Source: Cadophora sp. MPI-SDFR-AT-0126
Lineage: Eukaryota; Ascomycota; Leotiomycetes; Helotiales; Ploettnerulaceae
DNA: 64,000 nt
NCBI GenBank assembly: GCA_020747065.1
Contig: JAGMVK010000003.1
Coordinates: forward strand, 496,001 to 560,000
Reading direction: 5' to 3'
The position numbers and the translations under genes are program-made. The notes beneath the pieces are model-generated. The model did not search any database. It had not been told where the DNA came from and was given only the letters and a program-made list of their open reading frames with translations. Shown here in pieces: positions 12,306 through 23,060 of the stretch (the first letter of the stretch is position 1; every line of letters begins with the position of its first letter).

Positions 12306-14088
12306 ATGGAACACGAGAAGCAGGACGGCACTGTGCTCAGTGCCAAAGAGTCTAATGCACCATCTCCCCCTCCGTCACCTGAGCATTCGGTGGAAACACT
12401 GATCAACCCTTCCGGACACAAGCAGGAGCTTGAGCGTAACTTCTCGCTGCTCAGTCTGTGCGCTGTTGCTATCACCACTGGTAATACTTGGGTTGCTATT
12501 GGAGGCAGTGTGGTATGTTGTGTTGACAGGAGATGTGAAGTTTCGGGCTAACGGCATCAGGTTGTTGCCATCTACAATGGAGGACCTCCAGGTGTTTTGT
12601 ATGAGTTGTGAGTGATCTTTGGTGACTTGTATCTTGGAAAAGTACTAATGTCAACAGTATCACGGTCTCGGTTTGCTACTGGCTGATTGCAGCTTCGATT
12701 GCCGAGCTGGCTTCAGCTATGCCATCGTCAAGTGGAGGTAAGGAACTTAGCAAGAAATCTATCATTGCCAAAACTAACGAAAGACAGTCTACCACTGGGC
12801 AACAGTAACAGCCGGAAGATATGGACGTCCATGCGGTTACTTCGCAGGATGGTGGAACTTCCTCGCCTGGGTCTTCGGCGCAGCTTCCATCTCGAGTATT
12901 CTGGCAAACCAGACAGTTTCGATGTATTCCGTTTTCCACCCAACATTCGAGGCAAAGCCATGGCACACGTTCGTCAGCTACGTGATTTGCACATGGCTCT
13001 GTTGCTTTATTGTCTTATTTGGAAACAGATCCCTTCCAATGGTGGGCAATATCGGTGGGTTCCTGATTATTGCTGGTGTTTTCGTCTGCATCGTTGTGTG
13101 TGCTGCTATGCCTACTGTCAATGGTGTGGGTCACGCTTCATCCGAGTTTGTGTGGAAGGAATGGCAGAACATGGCAGGATACAGTGACGGATTCGTATTT
13201 GTTGCTGGTATGCTGAACGGTGCATTCGCTGTCGGTACACCGGACTGTGTCTCTCATCTTGCTGAAGAAATCCCAAAGTATGTTTCCAAATGCACTAGAC
13301 GTAAATACTTGTACTGATGATTCCGCAGTCCTTCTCGCAATATCCCCAAGGCCATGCTGTTCCAATTCATCATCGGATTCACAACCGCCTTTTTCTACCT
13401 CATCTCCCTCTTCTACTCGATCCAAGATCTAGACGCCATTTTCGAAGCCGCGTCCGTCTTCCCCCTCGCCGCCATCTACCGCCAAGCCACAGGAACCAAC
13501 GCCGGAGCCGTCGGACTCCTCGTCGTCACTTTCCTCCCGACTTTTGTCACCTGCGTAGGATGCTACATTACCGCTGGCCGCACATTCTGGACCCTTTCCC
13601 GTGATAACGCAACTCCCTTCGCCCCCTTCTTCGCAACTATCTCTCCCGCCTTTCACAACCCATTTAACGCTACAGTTCTCTGCGGCGTGATCTGCACGCT
13701 CCTGGGCTGCATCTACGTCGGTTCAACAGTCGCATTCAACGCCTTCGTCGGCTCCTTCATCATCCTCTCCACGCTCTCCTACCTCTGTGCAATCCTCCCG
13801 CATCTCCTCAGCGGCAGGAAGAACATGCAGCCCGGATGGTTCTGGATGCATGGACCAATCGGATACGTGGTGAACGGTTTCAGCTGCCTGTACATCGTGG
13901 CGTTTATTGTGATTTTCTGCTTCCCGTACTATGCACCGTTCGATCTGGACGCGATGAATTGGTCGAGTTTGATTACGGGTGGCTTGACGCTTTTTGTGGC
14001 GGGGTTCTGGTTCTGGAGACAGGGTGATTATCAGGGGCCGAGGTTGGTCAGTTTGGATGAGGCGGCGTTGGCGAAGGATGCAGCGTAG
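12306..14088 (+). CDS. APC-superfamily permease (amino acid / choline / GABA type)
   Basis: Exons 12306-12512, 12561-12607, 12658-12737, 12788-13277 and 13329-14088 give 527 aa; all four introns are 48-51 bp. The protein has a hydrophilic N-terminus, then LERNFSLLSLCAVAITTGNTW, which is typical of the fungal amino acid/choline transporter group (HNM1 and GABA permease relatives). It continues with about twelve hydrophobic segments. Signature stretches include PSSSGVYHWA, GTPDCVSHLAEEIPNPSRNIPKA (created by splicing) and SRDNATPFA. It would import a small nitrogen compound at the plasma membrane. The substrate cannot be assigned from motifs alone; choline is one possibility. It is convergent with the next gene, 393 bp apart. 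Confidence 0.9.
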
Positions 14089-14481
14089 CTCGATTGTGAG
14101 GGGATTCCGCTTTTGGAAAGGTGGAGAAGTTTGTAAAAGAATGCTATCGGTTCTGTATATAGGCGTTGCGTTTTGAGGAGATAAAATGTATAATCTGCTT
14201 CTCAATCAGCCAGCACGTGTATTGTTACGAGCACGCCCTTGGCTGTCGTTCACTCATTAAAAATTCCAGTCCTTATTGGCGACTGTTCTCACCTACTCGC
14301 AGCCATACGAACATCCGATGTTCTAGCCTCTACAAGTTTTCGTTTGGTAAGCAGAAACTCGCGTTGCCGTGAGGTAGGTCATATCATATTACATTCTAAT
14401 TCTATCAAGTCTATATCGCTAGAAAGCTGAACAGAGTGGTGTTGCCAGCTAGGTTTTGGTACAAAAGCTCCAACGGTCTAT
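14089..14481. other. Convergent 3' spacer
   Basis: About 390 bp between two convergent genes, holding only their 3' untranslated and termination regions. I see nothing else in it. Confidence 0.5.
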
Positions 14482-15553
14482 CTACGCCTCATCCTCCGCC
14501 TTATTCTGCTTCTCCTTCATTCGCAGCGAACTCTCTCCTCCCGAACTCGGTAACCTCTCGTCCAACTCCTCACCCTCCTCATTGTGCTCCCGTTCTTGCA
14601 CAACATCGCTTAGCATCCTGTAGTCACCAGCCTTGGCACTCCCATTCGGAACCCAAAAGATACGATCAAACCTGATCAAAAGCAGCGTGAAGATTACCAC
14701 AATCTCCAGTCCAAATTCAATGACATAGAATGCCGGCTTGGAGTCCCACCAAGCCGGATTCGATGCTGGTGGGGCATCCGCCCATATTGTGCCGAACCGG
14801 AAGCCGATGATGAACAAGACGAAGAACATCATGCTGCACACTATATTCGTTTTCCGCTTGATCGATCCGGTGCCGAAGTTCTCTGGGGCTGATGTGCGAG
14901 GCAGGAAAAGGGAGCAGCAGAGGATGACAAGAGTTCCGATGTTGAACAGCAACATTACCAACGATGCTGCACGTTGAACCCAAAGAGCTACCTTCTTGAT
15001 ATTCGTATCCAGCGTATAAAAGCTCTCAATCGTGAAGCTTATTATCAACACAAACGCCACGAAAAGCGTGATATACAGCACCTTACACGCCACTCTCAAC
15101 TTCGGATTCCACCCCAACTCCGGATGTGTAGCTCGGAAGAGGCGTAGTGAAAGGAGCAGCATGACGATATACGCGATCAGGACGCCGGCGGCGGAGAAGA
15201 TCATGGATGCGATTACCACGCTGGCGTTGGTAGGACGGGCGGCCCAGACGATGCGGAGGATGAATGTTAGGTTTCGCGCCATACAGAAGCCGAACATGGC
15301 CCAGGACATTAGGAATTTGTGACCGCGTTTGCGGTTGATCTGAAAGACTGTCATATTGCCTATGGCGCCGAGAACGTAGATCGCGAGGAGTACAGCGCAG
15401 ATAGGGATGTCGAGGGCGACTGTGGGATGTCCTCCTACTATCGCGGTGCCCGTTGGGATGTAGGGTGGCTGTGAGGAGGGCAGGTTAGGAAGCGTATATA
15501 GGGGGGAGTGGAATGGAACTTACTCCTGAAGGTGCATCTTGGGGTTCAGACAT
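14482..15553 (-). CDS. DUF3112-like seven-helix membrane protein
   Basis: Exons 15524-15553 and 14482-15468 (minus) give 338 aa. The tiny first exon encodes MSEPQDAPSG and joins PPYIPTGTAIVGGHPTV after a 54 bp intron. The body has about seven hydrophobic helices. Motifs recalled from the fungal DUF3112 family are FQINRKRGHKFLMSWAMFGFC, LRIVWAARP, SLRLFRATHPELGW, a FYTLD segment and PAWWDSKPAFYVIEFGLEI near the last helix, followed by VPNGSAKAGDY. The C-terminus is acidic and hydrophilic. The function of the family is not known to me; its topology resembles receptor-like or RTA1-like fungal membrane proteins. Confidence 0.8.
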
Positions 15554-16382
15554 GATAGATTTTGGTAGCTGGCTCGAAGAACCAGAAATCGCTTTCGATG
15601 GGAGAGAATATATGGGAAGAAAGTTGTAGGGAAGCAGCCAAGCCTTGAAATAAGCTACACGGATGCGACCGATAGACCGATGGAGAGGTGAATCTTCCGG
15701 AAGGGGATTTTAAGATCTGGTGAAACGCACGTCCAAGATCACTGGCTGAATTCCAAGTACCACATGCTTGGGACGCAGATATATACAGGACACCTGACCC
15801 GCGTCTCGGGCTTCGGGCTGGACTTTAGACGAGCGGAGCCCCTTCTTGATGCCAAAAGCCGGAGGGAAGTATCTCCGTATGATATCTCGATTAGCCATAC
15901 AGAGAAGTGATATAACGTAAGTGGACAGCTAAAGTGGAGTGGCAACGATGAAAGCAGGAATCAAATTTCGACCTCGCTTTCCGTTGCGGTCTAATGGTCT
16001 AACATCTTCAGACCGCCTCAGTCAGTATTTTGGAGCTAAGCGAGGTTCGGCTTCCGTCTCGGGCCAAGACTTCGCGTCGATGAGGCGGAAGCGGGAGATG
16101 ACAAATGCCGTGGAAATCCAGGGTACTCGACTAACGCCACCAGCATCATAGTAAGCATCCATTTGTGAGGTTAATATCGATGTTGTCCCCACGCTTCGCG
16201 GTACAGCTGTGGGCTCGCTCCGCAAATGTCAATAACGTCGTGATCCTGCATCTAAGGTTGTTCTACACCCCTTGGCTGCGGAGTCAATCAGCCTCGGCGT
16301 TTCGCCTTCGAACCCACCTTAATTCCGAAGTCATCAAAGTTGGTCGGCGACATCAACACAGGTCGTCGGGATTTGGATCATT
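15554..16382. other. Divergent intergenic region
   Basis: About 830 bp between the starts of the DUF3112-like gene (minus) and the Zn2Cys6 gene (plus). It must hold both promoters. No coding signal is supported inside it. Confidence 0.5.
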
Positions 16383-18659
16383 ATGTCTTCCGGTTCCGGG
16401 CAGCTAGATGAAGCGGCTCCTGGCGTCTCAGAGACCGGAGTAAAGACTGTTCGCAAAGGGACAAGAAGCTGTACAGAATGTGTGTACTTGGAAATGGCTT
16501 CTTACTCGGCTTCATTGACAAAGTCTAGGCAGACATCGCAAAGTTCGCTGTGTATGGCCATCTGAAGGAGCATCCACATGTCAAGGATGTCTCGCTCGTC
16601 GAAAGACATGTCAGGTGCAGGTTCGCATGAGGCGGACCAATGAGACCGTCGCAAACACCTCTCGAGCGCGATTGCAGCAATTGGAGAAGGAAGTATCGAG
16701 TCTTTGGAACGTTGTCCAGCAACTGGAAGGAAGGCTCAATGGTGGAAATGCTGCTAGCCACTCACAGCCGGCAGTGTCAACTCTGTCGAGAGCGAATCCT
16801 CCTGTGGAATCTCCAAATGAGATACCAAGTGACGAAGAGGATAACTTCGACTCGGATGACTCCGCACTATCTACAACCAACACGCCCATACATCTCTTAC
16901 ATCTTTTCGACAACGGCTTGCTCGAACCTGAATCTCCTGCATCCAATACATCATTTCGCCATCATACGAACGTCAAACATGCTCATAACATTGCCGCTTT
17001 CCAGAAAGTGATGCCCTCGCGAGAGATCACGTTCAGAATCGCGGCCTACGCTACTCCCTGGCTTCGCATCTACAACTTACTCTTTCCCCAGAGCAATATA
17101 CCGAGAACCTCTCAAGATCTCTTGGCCCAGTACGACAGATCTTGCAGTTCAACAGCTAACCTACTGGAGTTGGCGTCGCTGCTCGTTTCTCTTGCATTGA
17201 CCGTCCAGCAATTTCCGGACGACTTCATTGGTGAACAACCTGATAGGATGCGAAACCCGTTAGCTTTCGTCAAAGATGTAAGTGAATTAGTCGAGCGCAC
17301 TGTGGCCAACGATGATGTTCTGGGTGGGACAGTGGATGGTATTGGAACGACGTTACTGTATCTTAGATTGTGAGATGCCGACGTGCTTAGCTAAATCACA
17401 TGCGCTAATTTTGAGCTTCTAGACAGCTTGGCCATGCGCCAGTGACCAAGATGTGGTTAGTCCTCCGTCGAATTGTGGCTCTAGCAGAGCTCAATGGATT
17501 ACCACGAGCCGCGACAGCTTTAAATAGGTACAAGGAATCTATATCCGGAACACAGAGAAATACAGAACTGCCTCTAGATCAAACTGCTATTGCTTCACTC
17601 AAAATGAAAGCAGACGTATGGACCTCGATCTGCGCAATCGATAGAGTGCAGGCACTCATGTGGTCTTTGCCTCTGGCGACAGCAAAGTATCCTCTCCCAA
17701 AGCAAGCAATCATTGATGCAAATGGGCAGGTAGACGCTCAGGCATTTCAATACACGGTTATAGAACTGACGACACGATTGCTCGAGGTGGACGAGATGAA
17801 CCAAGCCGGAAGGCCTCTGGCGGAAATCTTTCAAGCGGTCATTGAGATCGACCAGCAGATGCGCGCATTGAATAATCTCACCCCAAAAGGTTGGCACAGA
17901 ATAGAGTGGTCTGAGCTCAATGTGTATGCGATTCTCCAGTACTGGCAACAGTACATGAACGTACGAATCCATCTGCAACTAGCCTTAAGGTACGACGGCC
18001 AAGAATTCGCCTTCAGCTTCATCACATGTCTAGGCGCCGCGCAAGAACTCGCAAAACGGTACATCTCCCTCCGACCTCTTCTCGCCCCCGGCTTCTTCGC
18101 GAACAGAGTCCTGGACCTGCAAGCTTTCACCGGTATAGTGTTTCTCATCTTGGCTGTTGCTCGCGGCTCGCTGTCTCCTGGAGCATTCTTACAGACTGTC
18201 GACGCGACTTCTGTGCTGGAATTAGTGGATAAAGCCGTTGATACGATGAGATGTGCTGCTGCCAGAGCAGCGGGAGATTTTGCAAGACAGGCAGCAGATT
18301 CGATTTGTTCGTTGCGGTCCCTGTTGCTAGAGCCTCAGACTTCTAAGTCTAGGAAGATCACTTTGCATCTCGCTCTTGTGGGGAAAATACACGTCTCTCG
18401 GAAGTCGAGGACGACGAATAACGTTGCGACATACGCTTTACCAGATCAACAACAACAACAGGGTATGTCTTGGCAGGCTTCGAATCCGAATTTACAAGCT
18501 GTTGAGGGTGGAGGGGACATTTTCGCCCCTTCGGTTGATGATCTGATGGATTCGTTGTCTTATTCGATCGAGATACCGGAGAATTATCCTTTCTTTGCGG
18601 ACCAGACTTCGGGTTCAGAGCCGTGGCTTACTTGGTCGGGTTTAGATGGAAACACTTGA
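16383..18659 (+). CDS. Zn2Cys6 transcription factor
   Basis: Exons 16383-16479, 16529-17369 and 17423-18659 give 724 aa. The first intron (49 bp) splits the zinc cluster. After splicing the six cysteines fall at residues 30, 33, 40, 50, 53 and 60 (C-x2-C-x6-C-x9-C-x2-C-x6-C) with the basic stretch RHRKVRC. A short coiled segment (RLQQLEKEVSSLWNVVQQLEG) follows, as expected for the dimerisation region. The remainder is a helical fungal-specific regulator domain with a short glutamine run (QQQQQ) near the C-terminus. It should be a nuclear DNA-binding regulator; the target genes are unknown. No metabolic cluster adjoins it directly. Confidence 0.9.
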
Positions 18660-19600
18660 CCGAATCTTTGTTGGCGACCCTTGATATGAGAGGGTGATCT
18701 GGTCATGTTTTGTTAAATGTTAGAGGGCTTGCTCACGGACAAAACCAATGGAAACTAATGTACAATAGGTGCATCAACTGCCTCCTCTCAATTAACTGGA
18801 TGGAGAAATGACGATCTGTTTGCAGACTAGAAATAATGATACAATCACAACCCATGGACCTGGTTAAAGCGTTTTACAAGCCAGGTGAGTATGTATCACT
18901 TCACAAACTATTTCTGTTTGTGTTTAGTTCCAGCTCAAGCAGGTTCCGTTCTACCTTCATCTCCCAACTTCCATTGATGTCGCATTCTGCCTACAATGGA
19001 TGATCTATGATCATCAGAGTTTCCACTGCCATGAGTATCAACGTCCAGAAAACAAAGGTCCATTATGGTTCAAAATGTGAGCATATCGTAGCTTGTGCGC
19101 AAGCTCGAAATGCCCAGATTGAAATTCCACTGTCCCCCATCTGGCGTTTAATTCATCTGCTCGAGTTTGGTCTTCTTTATAAGTGAATATGATAGCTCCA
19201 TACACCACTCGAAAACATGGCGCAGTCTAAACCACTACTCAGTGAGTGCCTGATTTTTCGAGAAGAAAGTTGCCAGCCTGATTTTGTAAATATGGTCTCC
19301 TCGAAGCTGAACAGCAAGAGAGGAATATATATAACTCCCTTTCTCGTCCCTTGACAACGTTGTCTCTTCCTCAACAACAATAACAATTACGTCTTGTCTC
19401 AACACTGTCTCATTCCACAAAGCTCTCCTCCAAACTACAAACAACATCTCACAAGTCACTTCCTCGAGTCCACGCTCCATCTGATCTCTGCGCGTCCTCG
19501 AGCCGTGCAAACCAATTGCAAGCCTTCTCACCCTCCCTCGTCGATCTACAAACCCTCATCAAAACCCACCACCAAACCTCCCCACCAGTCACCTCTCAAA
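18660..19600. other. Intergenic region upstream of the Cys-rich array
   Basis: About 940 bp. The final 200 bases before the next start are strongly CT-rich (for example 19420-19600). An in-frame upstream extension of the next gene exists back to 19394, but its composition is low-complexity Ser/Pro/Thr, so I treat it as leader. Confidence 0.5.
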
Positions 19601-20122
19601 ATGTGCTGGGGAAAACGCCTCCAATTCTCCTGCGGCTGCGAGGAAGTCCAACAAGTCCGCTTCTGCGAGTGGGCCGCCATGCCCTGGCTCGTCAACGTCG
19701 CCCACCCCAAAGGTCTCCCCATGCAGCCCATCATCGACATCTTGCCCGTCAAGCGCGAGTGCAAGGCTTGTGCTCCGGGGAAAGGAAAGGGGAAGGCTGG
19801 TGAGGAGAAGAAGGAGGGAGGAAAGGCTGCTGAGGGAAAGGAAGGTGGTGAGAATGAGGGTGAGAGCGATGAGGATGCTGAGGGTGAGGAAATCAGTGAC
19901 GATGAGTGGAGGGCTATCATTGGAGAGGGTAGTTCGCCGGATCAATATCAGGTTGCTTCTGGGTTTTGGGCGAGTTTGAGTGCGCGTCTTCGTGGTGGTG
20001 ATTCTGCTGCTGGTGGGGGTTTCAGTGCTGCGTCTTCTGGTGGTGGACGTGCTTCTCTTGATCCTGTTCCAGAAGAGGACGAGGATGAGGATGATGAGGA
20101 AGGTGGTGCTAGGATCGCATAG
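19601..20122 (+). CDS. Small Cys-rich protein, MC-x8-CGC array member 1 (acidic tail)
   Basis: A single-exon protein of 173 aa. The start is placed at MCWGKRLQFSCGCEE rather than at an upstream in-frame Met because the three neighbouring genes begin the same way. The Cys pattern is C2, C11, C13, a Cys in VRFCEWA, and a terminal C-x2-C in RECKAC, which suggests a small zinc-binding head. After residue about 58 the sequence becomes a low-complexity Lys/Gly/Glu and then Glu/Asp-rich tail, ending EEDEDEDDEEGGARIA. I recognise no named domain. Function is unknown. Synonymous codon choice changes from C-ending in the head to G/T-ending in the tail. Confidence 0.7.
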   Translation: MCWGKRLQFSCGCEEVQQVRFCEWAAMPWLVNVAHPKGLPMQPIIDILPVKRECKACAPGKGKGKAGEEKKEGGKAAEGKEGGENEGESDEDAEGEEISDDEWRAIIGEGSSPDQYQVASGFWASLSARLRGGDSAAGGGFSAASSGGGRASLDPVPEEDEDEDDEEGGARIA

Positions 20123-20905
20123 GTTGGTGATGTTGGGCTTGGGATTGGTAGATTCTGGACCTTGCCTTTAGGTCGTTGGAAAGTAGGGAGACATTGGGTG
20201 GCGTGGATTGGGCTGGAATTAACGAGAATCAATGAGGAAGATGGTATGATTCGATACCAGGGATCCCCAATTCTCTGATTGCTTGTATGTGAACTCAATG
20301 TGCTGGTTCATCAAGTGACATGTCGATACCGCATGTGTGAATTTGGACTCAATTGCCCGCACTTTACATTTTATCTGCAGCCTTAATATCATTGAATATG
20401 GGAACTCGCTATGTTGACCTTGCTATATATCTAAACTCATTCATTGGTCAGAATTACACTCGACACATCAGTTTACAGTCCCAATGCGGATATGTTTTGA
20501 TTTTGTGGCTGAAGAGGAGGGTCAGACCCGCTCGCCTAACCGCGTCAGAAAAACTGCGAGATCAAGAACAATGAACTCGACCTGTCGAAGCTGCGTTTCT
20601 GTTCCACGCCATCTCGAGAATCTCGAATGACCAATTTTCGACTTCTTTAGCAATTGGGTCTGTACCGGGGACCCCCATCTTTCAAGCTTAATTACTGTAC
20701 AAGAACGAGTACTTCAGGTCGCATCTCGCTATCCGGTTTATGACTGGATCCATTGCACGACGCGCATCCTCGACAGAACACTCCATCTGCCTCTAGTCCT
20801 CGAATCGAAGAGCTCGATACACGAGATTGAATCCCCCTTGGCTTCAAGCGCGTGTTTCACAGCCAAAACTTCCTACCCCCCCCCCCCCCCCCCCACGGAG
20901 GCAAT
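20123..20905. other. Intergenic region, includes poly-C tract
   Basis: About 780 bp between array members 1 and 2. The only structural feature I see is the C homopolymer at 20876-20894, listed separately. No other coding signal is supported. Confidence 0.5.
20876..20894. repeat. C19 homopolymer just upstream of a start codon
   Basis: Nineteen consecutive C residues (G on the other strand) end 11 bases before the ATG at 20906. Read in the frame of the downstream gene they would encode prolines from an upstream Met at 20852. Such a tract is prone to slippage, so its length may vary between isolates or be a sequencing artefact. Confidence 0.9.
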
Positions 20906-21613
20906 ATGTGTATCGAGACGATCGTAGTCTACGCCTGCGGCTGCTTCGAAGTCCAAGAGCTCAACTGCTGCAACCGCACAGCTGATAAATCCTCAGAAAG
21001 ACTCATGTATGCTATCTGTGACGAACCGTACCCATCAGAAATCTCAATGCAGATCCCTTGTAGCTCCTGCGGGGAAGACGAAGGACTGCAATGCGCTCAG
21101 GAGGAGTGGAAGCAAGATTGCGATACCGAGCACGCGGACGAAAATGAGGATGAGGAGGAGTCGGATGAGCGACAGTCAGAGGACGATATCGAGTCAAATC
21201 TTTACGATCACGACACTGATGCCGATTCCGAATGCTCAGATTCAGACAGTGATGAATGGGATCATTCAATCAGAGACCAAGTCACACAAGAAGAGATGTA
21301 CGAGTGCCTTCGAGCCTTCTCAGATATCGACATCTACGATGACGACAATATCCAAGAAGATGGCCAGGCATCAGTCCGAGAGACGGTTGTGGAGGAGCTA
21401 ACCAAGAATTTTGCTGGAGTGCATATTGACCAAGAAATGGATGACGAGGGAGAAGAAAGCCCAAGTTCTCAAAGCAATGCAGAAATCGAGATAAAATACG
21501 AGGCGAAGATCGCTAAGGAAATTGTCTTTAAGCTTTCAGTCATCCCTGATGCGATCGATGAAGATGATGATGGTGACGAGTGGTTCGACGCACATGAGGA
21601 ATGGCAAGATTAG
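20906..21613 (+). CDS. Small Cys-rich protein, MC-x8-CGC array member 2 (acidic tail)
   Basis: A single-exon protein of 235 aa beginning MCIETIVVYACGCFE. The head has C2, C11 and C13 exactly as in its neighbours, then NCCNRT, a Cys in YAICDEP and a C-x2-C in IPCSSCGED. From about residue 75 the protein is dominated by Asp, Glu and Ser with few hydrophobic residues, then a short mixed segment (ETVVEELTKNFAGVHI), then more acidic sequence to the C-terminus. A longer frame from 20852 would add a proline run encoded by the poly-C tract; I consider the internal Met more likely. Function unknown; a zinc-binding head with a disordered acidic tail is inference. Confidence 0.7.
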   Translation: MCIETIVVYACGCFEVQELNCCNRTADKSSERLMYAICDEPYPSEISMQIPCSSCGEDEGLQCAQEEWKQDCDTEHADENEDEEESDERQSEDDIESNLYDHDTDADSECSDSDSDEWDHSIRDQVTQEEMYECLRAFSDIDIYDDDNIQEDGQASVRETVVEELTKNFAGVHIDQEMDDEGEESPSSQSNAEIEIKYEAKIAKEIVFKLSVIPDAIDEDDDGDEWFDAHEEWQD

Positions 21614-22104
21614 ATGGCTTTCAAATCTACCTATCCAGCTCAATGCTAATAATTCAGGCCAGAGGCCAGGGATGGATACTTTGAGAGCAAATCAGATGTG
21701 GACAGGGAGAGGATGAAAAGCGGCTCTTTGTTCAGCTCTCCTGATCTTCTTCTTTCATTTGTCGAAAATAGAACGACTTTGTTGCACCTGAGAGTTTTCT
21801 GAGCAACTGCTACTGTAAATAGAATAAGACAAAGCTTTGTTGGCTTGGCTTCTCGTAGGTCTTTCTGTGAATCAGTAGAACAAAGAATCGGCTCAGCCGT
21901 GAATCATAGATAATGCAACCGAAAGAAATGCTAGGCAACGCTACTCTTCTACTTACCTAGAAACCTACATAAGCTACACATCTTCCAAACTTATCCACAA
22001 TCAAGCAAGATCAACGTTTCGATAACATCGAACACAGATTACCAACACTGGAAGAAAAGATAAAAGCCACGAGACTGAAACGCCGCACACGGAACATAAG
22101 CAAA
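21614..22104. other. Intergenic region
   Basis: About 490 bp between array members 2 and 3. No gene or repeat is supported. Confidence 0.45.
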
Positions 22105-22320
22105 ATGTGTGCCTGGGTCGAAAACAAATATAAATGTGGTTGCAACAACGAAGCAATGAGCCGTAGAAGACCTTGCAAGATCTACGGGTGCCAGGAAGTG
22201 CTGGAGACCGTACATGAAAAGACCACTGGAGATTGTCCGTATTGCGAAAAGAAGGACGGGGAGCTCTGGCGCAAGAAAAAGAATGAAGTTAGAGCGTTCT
22301 TGGGAATGAAGCAGAAATAA
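22105..22320 (+). CDS. Small Cys-rich protein, MC-x8-CGC array member 3 (basic tail)
   Basis: A 71 aa protein beginning MCAWVENKYKCGCNNEAM. Cysteines at positions 2, 11 and 13 match its neighbours. They are followed by RRPCKIYGC and a C-x2-C in GDCPYCEKK, giving up to seven or eight potential metal ligands in a very small protein. The C-terminus is lysine-rich (WRKKKNEVRAFLGMKQK). The gene is short enough that annotation pipelines may omit it, but the conserved spacing with three flanking genes supports it. No function is known. Confidence 0.65.
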   Translation: MCAWVENKYKCGCNNEAMSRRRPCKIYGCQEVLETVHEKTTGDCPYCEKKDGELWRKKKNEVRAFLGMKQK

Positions 22321-22727
22321 GGGGCCGGGCTGATGGTCAGGGGCCACGGGGTAAGTCAATAGGTGATGGCTTCTATAGCAACGATCAAGGCCGTGCTCTT
22401 ATCGCCGTGCGCGTCGCCGTCGTGCCATGGTGACACCATCTGAACTGTTCTTAACGTCTTTGCTAAGTCATCGTTGTCTTGCGTCTTGATACTGGGCTTC
22501 TCTGTTGATGCAAGTAAAGCAGAACTGCCTTAAGAAGGTCTTTTTCCGGCCAAGACTAACAAAGTCTTCGTTCACGTACTGTCTGGACTCTTGTTTAGAA
22601 CGACAGTGTGTAGAACAGAAAGTAGTTTAGAGCTTTATGTGACATAACTAACAGGAGGAAGAGATGAAGAACCCACTTTCGAATTTTCTTCATCGTTCCC
22701 TCGACGGTCCTAAAACCTTTCAGCAAT
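22321..22727. other. Intergenic region
   Basis: About 400 bp between array members 3 and 4. I see no supported feature. Confidence 0.45.
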
Positions 22728-23060
22728 ATGTGCCAGCACCTGACTTTCAACATGACTTGCGGTCATCCGTCGGAGACGTATGTCGGTGAATGTAGAGTAA
22801 TGCTTCTGCATGGAAACTGCGACTTGAAGAAACCGCTCTCTGAAATTCTTGATGCTCCGACCGAATGCAAAAATTGCTATGCAGCCGAGCAGAAAACAAA
22901 GGCTGAAGCGAGGCTAAAGAAAAGGAACAGAATGAGAAGGAGAAAGAAAAAGAGACCGGCTGACGAATCGGGGGCATCTGAACCCCCCACATTGAAGTTC
23001 CAGAAACCGAATCCTGTATCGACGATCAATTATGGGGCGCTTGATGGCAACTCATACTAA
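22728..23060 (+). CDS. Small Cys-rich protein, MC-x8-CGH array member 4 (basic tail)
   Basis: A 110 aa protein beginning MCQHLTFNMTCGHPSETY. C2 and C11 are kept, and position 13 is His instead of Cys, a conservative change for a zinc ligand. Further Cys residues lie in VGECRV and HGNCDL, and a C-x2-C in TECKNCYA matches the other members. A strongly basic run follows (RLKKRNRMRRRKKKRP), which could be a nuclear localisation signal or a nucleic-acid-binding patch; this is inference. The C-terminus is short and neutral. Function unknown. Confidence 0.68.
   Translation: MCQHLTFNMTCGHPSETYVGECRVMLLHGNCDLKKPLSEILDAPTECKNCYAAEQKTKAEARLKKRNRMRRRKKKRPADESGASEPPTLKFQKPNPVSTINYGALDGNSY

Noticed and set aside
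20852..20905. Upstream Met extending array member 2 through a proline run
   Set aside because: The proline run is only the poly-C tract, and the internal Met matches the conserved MC start of the three neighbours.
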